From Paraburkholderia flava (GTDB lineage Bacteria; Pseudomonadota; Gammaproteobacteria; Burkholderiales; Burkholderiaceae), in contig NZ_SMRO01000001.1 in the NCBI RefSeq assembly GCF_004359985.1, positions 2,270,193-2,334,192 of the forward strand: a stretch of DNA of 64,000 nt, given 5' to 3'. The stretch's first letter is position 1. Each line of letters opens with the position of its first letter. This document shows, one piece after another, positions 33,941 through 42,030 of the stretch. The position numbers and the translations under genes were made by a program. The notes beneath the pieces were generated by a model. The model was not told the DNA's origin. It was given only the letters and a program-made list of their open reading frames with translations, and made no database searches.

Positions 33941-34486
33941 ATGAACCGCCCCGTGCCCCTGACGCTCGACGTGAACGGCGCGACGCATTCGCTCGCCGTC
34001 GATCCCGATACGCCGCTGCTGTATCTGCTGCGTAACGATCTCGCGCTGAACGGTCCGAAGTTCGGCTGCGGGCTCGGCGAGTGCGGTGCGTGCACGGTGC
34101 TGCTCGACGGCATGCCGACGCGCTCTTGCGTGACGACCGCGCGCGTCGCGCAGGGTCGCGCGATCGTCACGCTCGAAGGGCTCGGCACGCGCGCGGCGTT
34201 GCATCCGGTGCAGCAGGCATTCATCGACGAAGACGCCGCGCAGTGCGGCTACTGCCTGAACGGCATGATCATGACGACGAAGGCGCTGCTCGATCGCGAT
34301 CCGCAGCCGAGCATGGAGACGATCCGGCGCGAGCTGTCGCGGAATCTGTGTCGCTGCGGGACGCATGTCGAGATTTTGCGCGCGGTGCAGCGGGCGGTGG
34401 AGTTGCTAGCTGACGAACGGCGAGCGAAGGCATCGGCAGTCGCGCAGACGGCAGTACACGAAAACGCAACCGGGGATCGCTCATGA
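33941..34486 (+). CDS. nicA: Nicotinate dehydrogenase small subunit, two [2Fe-2S] clusters
   Basis: 181 residues from ATG at 33941. The first cluster is the plant-type motif CGLGECGACTVLLDG...C; the second is the four-helix motif CGYC...CRC of xanthine-dehydrogenase-family small subunits. Start of the next gene overlaps its stop (ATGA), so the two subunits are made together. Carries electrons from the molybdenum subunit to the fused cytochrome domain. The C-terminal 25 residues are variable. Confidence 0.85.
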   Translation: MNRPVPLTLDVNGATHSLAVDPDTPLLYLLRNDLALNGPKFGCGLGECGACTVLLDGMPTRSCVTTARVAQGRAIVTLEGLGTRAALHPVQQAFIDEDAAQCGYCLNGMIMTTKALLDRDPQPSMETIRRELSRNLCRCGTHVEILRAVQRAVELLADERRAKASAVAQTAVHENATGDRS

Positions 34487-37400
34487 CCGGCCCCGACTTC
34501 GGCGTGTCGCGCGGGCCGCAGCAGCCTCAGTCGCCAGGCACACGTCGACTCGATCTCGAATCGAACGTGCTGATCGTCTCGCGCATGCCCCAGGCGCCGG
34601 TGAAGCCCGCGCCGGGTCAGCCGGGTTCGCGCTCTTCGTATGTGCCGACTGCGGCGGAACGGTTCATAGCAGTGTGTGGCGACGGCAGCATCGTAGCGTT
34701 CAACGGGCACGTCGATCTCGGCACCGGCATTGGTACCGCGCTCGCGCAGATCGTCGCCGAAGAACTGGACGTGCCGCTGTCGCGCATATCAATCGTGCTC
34801 GGCCACACCGGCGACGTGCCGAACCAGGGCCCGACGATCGCGAGCGCGACGATCCAGATTTCCGCCGTGCCGTTGCGTGCGGCCGCTGCGCAGGCGCGCC
34901 GCTTTCTGATCGCCGAAGCGGCCACACATTTCGCGTGCGACGTGACTGCGCTCGACGTGCGCGACGGCATCGTCTATCCGCGCGATTCAACGCCCGCGCA
35001 AGGCATCGGCTACGGCGAGCTGATCGCGGGACGCCGGATCGAACTACCGCTCGCACTCGATACGCCGGTGAAAGCACCGGAGGACTACCGCATCGTTGGA
35101 CGCCGGACGCCGCGCATCGACATTCCCGCGAAGGCCGTCGGCGAGCCGGCGTTCGTGCACGACGTGCGCGTGCCGGGCATGCTGCACGGACGCGTCGTGC
35201 GCCCGCCGTATGCGGGCGTCGCGCAGGGCGATTTCATCGGACACTCGCTGCTGCGGGTCGACGAGGCATCGATCGCGCATCTGCCGGGGATCGTGAAGGT
35301 GGTGGTGATTCGCGATTTCGTCGGCGTGGTGGCCGAGCGCGAGGAGATCGCACAGCAGGCCGCGAAACAGCTAGACGTGCGCTGGAAACCCGATGCGCAC
35401 GAAGCGCTGCCGCCGCTCGACACAAGCGAAGCGGTCGAGGCTGCGTTGCGTGCGAATCCGGCGAAGCGGCGCGATCTGGTGATCGAAGGCGACGTCGACG
35501 CGGCGCTTGCGCAGACCGGTCAGACGCTCGAACGCACGTACGTGTGGCCGTTTCAGATGCATGCATCGATCGGACCGTCGTGTGCGGTGGCTGATTATCG
35601 CGAAGGCGCGGTGACGGTCTGGTCGGGGACGCAGAATCCGCATTCGCTGCGCGCCGATCTCGCGCTGCTGCTCGGCATCGACGAAGCGGGTGTCGACGTC
35701 GTGCGCAAGGATGCATCGGGTTGCTATGGCCGCAATTGTGCCGACGACGTCGCCGCCGATGCCGCGCTGCTGTCGCGCGCGGTCGGGCAGCCGGTACGCG
35801 TGCAGTTGTCGCGCGAGGACGAGCACGCGTGGGAACCGAAGGGTGCCGCGCAATTGATGGACGTACGCGGCGCGCTCGACGCGGACGGACAACTCGCGGG
35901 CTACGACTTCGCGACACGCTATCCGTCGAACGATGCACCGACGCTCGCACTGCTGCTGACCGGTGCAATCTCGCCGCAGCCGCAGGTGTTCGAGATGGGC
36001 GACCGGACGGCAGTGCCGCCGTACGACTACCGCAGCCTGCGGATCGTCTGTGACGATACGCCGCCGATCGTGCGTGCATCGTGGCTGCGTGGCGTATCGG
36101 CGTTGCCGAACACGTTCGCGCACGAATCGTTCATCGACGAACTCGCCGCGCAGGCCGGCGTCGATCCGGTCGAATTCCGCCTGAAGCATCTGACCGATCC
36201 GCGCGCGATCGATCTCGTGAAAGCGGTTGCGGAGAAGGCGGAGTGGACGCCACGCAACGCGACTGAGAACCGCGAGCGTGCAGAAGAAGCAGAACCCGCA
36301 AGCGATATCCTGCGCGGCCGAGGCTTCGCCTACGCACGCTACGTCCACAGCAAATTCCCCGGCTTCGGCGCCGCATGGTCCGCATGGGTCGCCGACGTCG
36401 AAGTGAACCGGCGCAGCGGCGAGCTGATGGTGACGCGCGTCGTCGCCGGCCAGGACACCGGCACGATGGTGAACCCCGACGGCGTGCGTCACCAGATCCA
36501 CGGCAACGTGATCCAGGCGACGAGCCGCGCGCTGAAAGAACGCGTGACGTTCGGCGACAACGCGGTGACGAGCCAGGAGTGGGGCGCGTATCCGATCCTC
36601 ACGTTCCGCGAAGTGCCGGTGATCGACGTCGTGATGATGCAGCGTCACGGCGAGCCGCCGATGGGCGCCGGCGAATCGGGGTCGCTGCCCGGCGCCGCCG
36701 CGATCGCGAACGCGCTGTACGACGCGACCGGCGTGCGCTTTCGGAGGCCGCCGTTCACGCCCGATGTGATCCGCGCGGCGCTCGCCGATGCGCAGGCCGA
36801 AGAAGCGAAGGCGCGTCGTCGCAAGCGCTGGCGTTTCGGGTTTCTCGGCGCACTCGCGGCGGGGGCGGCGGGGTGGCTCGGCGCGTGGTCGATTGCACCC
36901 GCGCCGATTGCACCGATCGCGCCGCCGCTCGCGAGTTCGTTCGCGCCCGAGCTGATCGCACGCGGCAAGCTGCTCGCCGCAGCCGGCGATTGCGCGGTGT
37001 GCCACACCGCGAGTCACGGCGTGCCGAATGCGGGCGGCCGTCCGCTCGACACGCCGTTCGGCACCATCTACACGACTAACATCACGCCCGATTCGCAGAC
37101 CGGCATCGGCAACTGGTCGCTCGAAGCGTTCACGCGCGCGATGCGCAAAGGCATCCATCGCGACGGCCGGCACCTGTACCCCGCGTTTCCGTACACCGCA
37201 TTCCAGAACGTCTCCGACGACGACATGAAAGCGCTGTACTCGTACCTGATGGCGCAGACGCCGGTGCGCTCGAGACCGCCGCAGACGTCGCTTGCATTCC
37301 CGTTCAGCATGCGTCCGTTGATGGCCGCGTGGAACGGGCTGTTCCTGCGCCGCACCGCATTCGCGGAGCAGCCCGCGCAGAGCGCGCAATGGAATCGCGG

Positions 37401-38130
37401 CGCGTATCTCGTCAACGGACTCGGTCATTGCAGCGCGTGTCATTCGCCGCGCAATGCATTCGGCGCGGAGAAAGCGGGCGCCGCGTTTCTCGGCGGCGGC
37501 GAAGCGGACGGCTGGCATGCGCCTGCGTTGACGTCGCTGTCGGATGCGCCGGTGCCGTGGAACGAGGACGAACTGTTCAGTTATCTGCGGCATGGCCATG
37601 CGCCGCTGCACGGTGTCGCGGCAGGGCCGATGGCGCCTGTCGTCAGCGAACTGGCCGAACTGCCCGACAGCGACATTCGCGCGATGGCGAGCTACCTCGC
37701 ATCGTTTAATCCGGCGGAGCCGAATGCGAATCCGCATGCGCTCGCGCAGGCATACGAACAGGCGGCCGGCAGCCGCGTCGCGGTCGAGATGTCGACGGGC
37801 GTCGGTGCGCGGCTCTTCGACGGCGCGTGCGCCGCGTGTCATCACACCGGCAGCGGACCGCAGCTGTTCGGCGCGCATCCGTCGCTTGCGCTCAATACGA
37901 ATCTGCACGGCGCGGCGCCGGATAATCTGATTCGCGTGATTCTCGACGGGATCGGCTCGCCGGCTCGCCCCGAACTCGGTACGATGCCGGCTTACCGCGA
38001 CAGTTTCAACGATAAACAGATCGCCGAACTCGTGTCGTACATGCGACGCCAGTTCGCGGGCGGCAAGCCCGAATGGCAGAACGTCGAGGCAACAGTCGCG
38101 CGAGTTCGCGCGGCGCCGCGCGCAGAGTGA
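34483..38130 (+). CDS. nicB: Nicotinate dehydrogenase large subunit, molybdopterin plus three c-type haem motifs
   Basis: 1215 residues. Residues 1-780 are an aldehyde-oxidase/xanthine-dehydrogenase-type molybdenum domain with the catalytic glutamate E731 in MGAGESGS. A single hydrophobic helix at about 783-805 follows. The C-terminal third has three haem-c motifs: C837AVCH, C983SACH and C1116AACH. This architecture is that of NicB in aerobic nicotinate degraders (Pseudomonas putida), which hydroxylates nicotinate at C6 and passes electrons to the respiratory chain. The helix would place the haems in the periplasm and the molybdenum domain in the cytosol. Related isoquinoline or aldehyde dehydrogenases share the layout; the operon favours nicotinate. 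Confidence 0.85.
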   Translation: MTGPDFGVSRGPQQPQSPGTRRLDLESNVLIVSRMPQAPVKPAPGQPGSRSSYVPTAAERFIAVCGDGSIVAFNGHVDLGTGIGTALAQIVAEELDVPLSRISIVLGHTGDVPNQGPTIASATIQISAVPLRAAAAQARRFLIAEAATHFACDVTALDVRDGIVYPRDSTPAQGIGYGELIAGRRIELPLALDTPVKAPEDYRIVGRRTPRIDIPAKAVGEPAFVHDVRVPGMLHGRVVRPPYAGVAQGDFIGHSLLRVDEASIAHLPGIVKVVVIRDFVGVVAEREEIAQQAAKQLDVRWKPDAHEALPPLDTSEAVEAALRANPAKRRDLVIEGDVDAALAQTGQTLERTYVWPFQMHASIGPSCAVADYREGAVTVWSGTQNPHSLRADLALLLGIDEAGVDVVRKDASGCYGRNCADDVAADAALLSRAVGQPVRVQLSREDEHAWEPKGAAQLMDVRGALDADGQLAGYDFATRYPSNDAPTLALLLTGAISPQPQVFEMGDRTAVPPYDYRSLRIVCDDTPPIVRASWLRGVSALPNTFAHESFIDELAAQAGVDPVEFRLKHLTDPRAIDLVKAVAEKAEWTPRNATENRERAEEAEPASDILRGRGFAYARYVHSKFPGFGAAWSAWVADVEVNRRSGELMVTRVVAGQDTGTMVNPDGVRHQIHGNVIQATSRALKERVTFGDNAVTSQEWGAYPILTFREVPVIDVVMMQRHGEPPMGAGESGSLPGAAAIANALYDATGVRFRRPPFTPDVIRAALADAQAEEAKARRRKRWRFGFLGALAAGAAGWLGAWSIAPAPIAPIAPPLASSFAPELIARGKLLAAAGDCAVCHTASHGVPNAGGRPLDTPFGTIYTTNITPDSQTGIGNWSLEAFTRAMRKGIHRDGRHLYPAFPYTAFQNVSDDDMKALYSYLMAQTPVRSRPPQTSLAFPFSMRPLMAAWNGLFLRRTAFAEQPAQSAQWNRGAYLVNGLGHCSACHSPRNAFGAEKAGAAFLGGGEADGWHAPALTSLSDAPVPWNEDELFSYLRHGHAPLHGVAAGPMAPVVSELAELPDSDIRAMASYLASFNPAEPNANPHALAQAYEQAAGSRVAVEMSTGVGARLFDGACAACHHTGSGPQLFGAHPSLALNTNLHGAAPDNLIRVILDGIGSPARPELGTMPAYRDSFNDKQIAELVSYMRRQFAGGKPEWQNVEATVARVRAAPRAE

Positions 38131-38218
38131 GCGCGATGTTGTCGATGTCGTATCAGCCGCTTTGTTTTTGCAGTCCGTAACCGCTTTCCCGCAATGCCTT
38201 CGATAACGGAGAAAAAGC

Positions 38219-39439
38219 ATGACCACGCGCGCACGATGGATGACCCGCTTGACTGTCTCGCTTACTGTCTCGTTAACGCTGACGCTCGCCGCCACCGGCG
38301 CGCTCGCGCAGCAGACGATCAAGATCGGTGAGATCAACAGCTACAAGGCGCAGCCCGCCTTTCTCGGGCCCTACAAGAACGGCTGGAATCTCGCGCTCGA
38401 TCAGGTGAACGCGGCGGGCGGCGTGCTCGGCAAACAGCTTGAAGTCGTCTCGCGCGACGACAACGGCAATCCGGGCGACACGATCCGCGTCGCGCAGGAA
38501 CTGATCGCGCGCGAGCAGGTGCAACTGCTATTCGGCGGCTTCCTGTCGAACACCGGTCTCGCGCTGACCGACTTCGCGAAACAGCGTCGCATTTTCTTCC
38601 TCGCCGCCGAACCGCTGACCGACAAGATCGTCTGGGCCGACGGCAACAAGTACACGTACCGGCTGCGTCCGTCGACGTACATGCAGGTCGCGATGCTCGT
38701 GCCCGAAGCGGCGAAGCTGCACAAGCAGCGCTGGGCGGTGGTGTATCCGAACTACGAGTACGGGCAGTCGGCGGTCGCGACGTTCAAGAAACTGCTGAAG
38801 GCCGCGCAACCCGACGTGCAGTTCGTCTCTGAACAGGCGACGCCGCTCGGCAATCTCGACGCCGGCGCCGTGACCCAGGCGCTCGCCGACGCGAAGCCCG
38901 ATGCGATCTTCAACGTGCTGTTCGGCGCGGACCTCGGCAAGTTCGTTCGTGAGGGCAATACGCGCGGTCTGTTCAAGGATCGCAGTGTCGTGTCGCTGCT
39001 GACCGGCGAGCCCGACTATCTCGACCCGCTCGGCGCCGAAGCGCCGACCGGCTGGATCGTCACCGGCTACCCGTGGTATTCGATCGACACGCCGGCGAAC
39101 AAGACTTTCGTCGATGCGTATCGCGCGAAGTATCACGACTATCCGCGGCTGGGATCGGTGGTCGGTTATTCGGCGTTGATGTCGATCGCGAACGGGATCA
39201 AGAAGGCTGGTTCGACTGATCCGGACAAACTGGCCGCCGCGTTCAAGGGACTCGACGTGAACACGCCGTTCGGACCGATCACGTACCGCGCGCAGGACAA
39301 CCAGTCGACGATGGGCGCGTACGTAGGCGTGACCGGCGTGAAGGACGGCAAGGGCATAATGACGTCGTACCGTTATATCGATGGTGCGAGCGTGCAGCCG
39401 TCGGATGCCGAAGTGAAGAAGCTGCGGCCGGCGGAGTGA
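38219..39439 (+). CDS. ABC transporter substrate-binding protein, LivK type
   Basis: 406 residues. The N-terminus MTTRARWMTRLTVSLTVSLT leads into a hydrophobic stretch and cleavage after ALA-QQ near residue 31, so it is periplasmic. Peripla_BP_6 fold with IGEINSYKAQPAFLGPYKNG and GVLGKQLEVV. Last gene of the operon; it should present the substrate to the LivHM fusion. Binding specificity probably pyridine carboxylates by context only. A strong hairpin follows. Confidence 0.9.
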   Translation: MTTRARWMTRLTVSLTVSLTLTLAATGALAQQTIKIGEINSYKAQPAFLGPYKNGWNLALDQVNAAGGVLGKQLEVVSRDDNGNPGDTIRVAQELIAREQVQLLFGGFLSNTGLALTDFAKQRRIFFLAAEPLTDKIVWADGNKYTYRLRPSTYMQVAMLVPEAAKLHKQRWAVVYPNYEYGQSAVATFKKLLKAAQPDVQFVSEQATPLGNLDAGAVTQALADAKPDAIFNVLFGADLGKFVREGNTRGLFKDRSVVSLLTGEPDYLDPLGAEAPTGWIVTGYPWYSIDTPANKTFVDAYRAKYHDYPRLGSVVGYSALMSIANGIKKAGSTDPDKLAAAFKGLDVNTPFGPITYRAQDNQSTMGAYVGVTGVKDGKGIMTSYRYIDGASVQPSDAEVKKLRPAE

Positions 39440-39473
39440 TCTGCTTTTTGCGGTACCTGTAGTAGCGCATGCC

Positions 39474-39508
39474 GCGTCGGGTTGCTGCTGATGCACGCAA
39501 CCCGACGC
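39474..39508. terminator. Strong hairpin after the nicotinate operon
   Basis: GCGTCGGGTTGC and GCAACCCGACGC form a perfect 12-bp stem with an 11-base loop between the convergent binding-protein gene and the small hypothetical gene. There is no T-tract, so it is a terminator-like or transcript-end structure rather than a textbook terminator. Confidence 0.6.
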
Positions 39509-39526
39509 ATTCATCCCGACGATCCG

Positions 39527-39778
39527 TCACTCCTCCGCATCGTGTTCGGCGACGAAGCGCCGCAGATACGCGAGCACGGCGGCTTCCGTCGCGCGATGAT
39601 CCGCGGGGCTCTTCGATCCCGCGTTCTCTTCGTCGCCGAACAGCGTCGGCGGCGCATCGTGCACGTCGACTTCGTACCCTTCGCGGTAGATGCGGATTTC
39701 GTGCAGACCCCCCGCGTATTCGGCGATCCAGTGAATTCCTTCGATATGGGCGCCCGCCCGGACTGACGGTGGTTTCAT
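39527..39778 (-). CDS. Small hypothetical protein
   Basis: 83 residues from ATG at 39778, with GGGAGA upstream. Sequence has an ordered beta-rich first half (HIEGIHWIAEYAGGLHEIRI), a variable middle, and a C-terminal helix (TEAAVLAYLRRFVAEHD). Looks like a small Burkholderiaceae-specific soluble protein. No function recognised. Confidence 0.65.
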   Translation of the reverse strand: MKPPSVRAGAHIEGIHWIAEYAGGLHEIRIYREGYEVDVHDAPPTLFGDEENAGSKSPADHRATEAAVLAYLRRFVAEHDAEE

Positions 39779-39949
39779 GCGACGTCTCCCGTTTTCCGAT
39801 CGGGCCGGACAATGTGCCGGCCGGTTTCATCACCATACGCCGTCGTCGCGGGCGATGCACGTGATCCCGTGTGTGCATCGAGCGCCGACACGACAAGGCA
39901 CGCGCGTTGCTGCATGACAGGACCCACAGCATATTTCCGGAGGACTGTC

Positions 39950-40477
39950 ATGCCCGACAGGCAAACCGTGTCACGCGCCCGCGCCGACAAGCGCGCGGGC
40001 AACGCCCCGAGTACGCAGGCGGGTGAGTTCGTCAAGGACGAGGTCGATCGCGTTCGCGCCGGCAAGCACGGCGTGAAATCGGCAAAGCAGGCGATAGCGA
40101 TCGGACTGTCGAAAGCGCGTCGCGCGGGCGTCGATCTGAAGGCTCCGAAGAAGGGGGCGACGAGCGAAACGACTCGCCGCAAAGCCGCAGCCGATCATGC
40201 TGCCGGTCAGCACGAGGGGACCGCGAAGAAGAAGCGTGCGAGCAGCGAGTCGACGGCGAAGCGCGCCCGCACCAGCGAAGCGGTGCTCAAGCGAGAGAGC
40301 GGTCGGGGAGCGTCGAGCGCGTCGATGTCGAAGCAGGCAAAGTCGGCGGCGGCGCATCGGCCGGCGGCAAGCCGCTCAGCTGCGGCGAAGAAAGCAGCGA
40401 AGACGAAGGGGGCGGCGGGGCGGTCGGCGGCTGCGAAGAAGGCGGCGCAGACGCGGGCAGCGCGCGCGCATCGCTAA
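39950..40477 (+). CDS. Lysine/alanine-rich DUF6496-like protein
   Basis: 175 residues from ATG at 39950, with GGAGG upstream. The first 65 residues (MPDRQTVSRARADKRAGNAP, then GEFVKDEVDRVRAGKHGVKS and AIAIGLSKARRAGV) match a small Burkholderiaceae family that I recall as DUF6496. The remaining 110 residues are a low-complexity Lys/Ala/Ser/Arg tail with repeats such as RSAAAKKAAKTKGAAG and RSAAAKKAAQTRAA, like histone H1-type bacterial proteins. Probably nucleic-acid binding; function not established. Confidence 0.72.
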   Translation: MPDRQTVSRARADKRAGNAPSTQAGEFVKDEVDRVRAGKHGVKSAKQAIAIGLSKARRAGVDLKAPKKGATSETTRRKAAADHAAGQHEGTAKKKRASSESTAKRARTSEAVLKRESGRGASSASMSKQAKSAAAHRPAASRSAAAKKAAKTKGAAGRSAAAKKAAQTRAARAHR

Positions 40478-40498
40478 ACGTTTTCGCCTCAAAGAACC

Positions 40499-40532
40499 GC
40501 GCCGGGCAATCGGATCAACCGACGCCCGGCGC
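40499..40532. terminator. Hairpin between convergent genes
   Basis: GCGCCGGGC and GCCCGGCGC form a perfect 9-bp stem with a 16-base loop between the lysine-rich protein gene and the aminotransferase gene. Without a T-tract, it probably marks both transcript ends. Confidence 0.5.
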
Positions 40533-40545
40533 AACACCGCTACGC

Positions 40546-41874
40546 TTACTGCACAGTAGCCAGCACCTCACGCACCGTCCCGAAGATCCGCGCAATCTGT
40601 TCCTCATCGACGATCAGCGGCGGCGAGAACGCCAGAATGTCACCGGTGAAGCGCACCAGCACGCCCGCCTCGAAGCATTTGACGAACGCTTCGTACGCGC
40701 GTGCGCCCGGCGCGCCGTCGCGCGATTCGAGTTCGATACCGGCGACGAGCCCGAGATTGCGGACGTCCTTCACATGCTTCGCGTCGCGCAACGCGTGCGC
40801 GGCGTTTTCGAATGCCGGTGCGAGGCCGGCGGCGCGCGCGAACAGATCGTCGCGACGATACAGGTCGAGCGTCGCGATCGCGGCGGCTGCCGCGGCCGGG
40901 TGCGCCGAATACGTGTAGCCGTGGAACAGTTCGATTGCGCCCGGCGCACCGCCGTTCACGACGGTGTCGTGGATCGTGCGGCTCGCGGCCACCGCGCCCA
41001 TCGGAATCGCGGCGTTGTTGATCGCTTTTGCCATCGTCAGCAGATCGGGCGTCACGCCGAAATACTCGCTCGCCGTCGCTTTGCCGAGGCGGCCGAAACC
41101 GGTGATCACTTCATCGAAAATCAGCAGGATGCCGTGCTTCGTGCAGATGTCGCGCAGACGTTGCAGATAGCCCTGCGGCGGAATCAGCACGCCCGTCGAA
41201 CCGGCGACCGGCTCGACGATCACGGCCGCGATCGTCGATGCGTCGTGCAGCGTGACGAGGCGTTCGAGTTCGTCCGCGAGATGCGCGCCCCACGCGGGCT
41301 GACCCTTCGAGAACGCGTTGTGCTCGAGGTTGTGCGTGTGCGGCAGATGATCGACCGACGGCAGCAGCGCGCCGGAATACGTCTTGCGATTCGGCGCAAT
41401 CCCGCCGACCGAAATCCCGCCGAAGCCCACGCCGTGATAACCGCGCTCGCGACCGATCAAGCGGGTGCGCTGGCCTTCGCCACGCGCGCGGTGATACGCG
41501 AGCGCGATCTTCAGCGCGGTGTCGACCGATTCGGAACCCGAGTTCGTGAAGAAGATGCGGTCGAGTCCGGTGGGCATCAGCTCCGCGACTTTCGACGCTG
41601 CTTCGAACGCGAGCGGGTGACCCATCTGGAAGGTCGGCGCGAAGTCGAGCGTCGAGAGCTGCTGCGTGATCGCGGCGACGATCTCGTCGCGGCTGTGACC
41701 CGCGTTCACGCACCACAGACCGGCGCAACCGTCGAGGACTTCGCGACCGTCGGTCGTGCGGTAGTACATACCCTTCGCCGATTCCAGCATGCGCGGCGCG
41801 GCCTTGAACTGGCGATTGGCGGTGAACGGCATCCAGAAAGACGACAGGTCGTCGATGACGGGGCGCGAAGTCAT
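40546..41874 (-). CDS. Omega-amino-acid:pyruvate-type aminotransferase, class III
   Basis: 442 residues from ATG at 41874, with AAGGAGAA upstream. Class-III PLP aminotransferase fold with the PLP-phosphate loop NSGSESVDTALK, the aspartate in LLIFDEVITGFGR and the Schiff-base lysine in LLTMAKAINN. The start SFWMPFTANRQFK is typical of beta-alanine/omega-amino-acid:pyruvate transaminases. It is divergent from a MocR-type regulator, which usually controls such a gene and uses PLP or the substrate as signal. Likely substrate beta-alanine, taurine or a related omega-amine; not fixed by sequence. Confidence 0.88.
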   Translation of the reverse strand: MTSRPVIDDLSSFWMPFTANRQFKAAPRMLESAKGMYYRTTDGREVLDGCAGLWCVNAGHSRDEIVAAITQQLSTLDFAPTFQMGHPLAFEAASKVAELMPTGLDRIFFTNSGSESVDTALKIALAYHRARGEGQRTRLIGRERGYHGVGFGGISVGGIAPNRKTYSGALLPSVDHLPHTHNLEHNAFSKGQPAWGAHLADELERLVTLHDASTIAAVIVEPVAGSTGVLIPPQGYLQRLRDICTKHGILLIFDEVITGFGRLGKATASEYFGVTPDLLTMAKAINNAAIPMGAVAASRTIHDTVVNGGAPGAIELFHGYTYSAHPAAAAAAIATLDLYRRDDLFARAAGLAPAFENAAHALRDAKHVKDVRNLGLVAGIELESRDGAPGARAYEAFVKCFEAGVLVRFTGDILAFSPPLIVDEEQIARIFGTVREVLATVQ

Positions 41875-41955
41875 GAAATTCTCCTTGAAGGGCGCGTGGG
41901 ACGAGACGTTGGACGTTGCGCAACTGTAGCGCCCGGGGTTAAATGACGCACATAA

Positions 41956-42010
41956 ACAGTTCACCCATTGTGCTGCTGACTGTGCTGGCGAAACGGCGTG
42001 AACTGTGCTG
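41956..42010. promoter_or_regulatory. MocR-type promoter region: long-spaced inverted repeat and three TGTGCTG repeats
   Basis: ACAGTTCAC (41956-41964) and GTGAACTGT (41998-42006) are perfect complements 33 bases apart. TGTGCTG occurs three times as direct repeats at 41969-41975, 41981-41987 and 42004-42010. MocR proteins (PdxR, GabR) commonly bind repeated sites between the divergent genes, so this is the likely operator. Confidence 0.6.
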
Positions 42011-42030
42011 CTCCATTGGCTTTTTTCCCC

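Noticed and set aside
35371..38337. Leftward open frame of nearly 1000 codons opposite nicB
   Set aside because: Antisense shadow of a high-GC gene: its product is Arg/His-rich without any fold, while the rightward frame has haem motifs, a catalytic glutamate and operon overlap.
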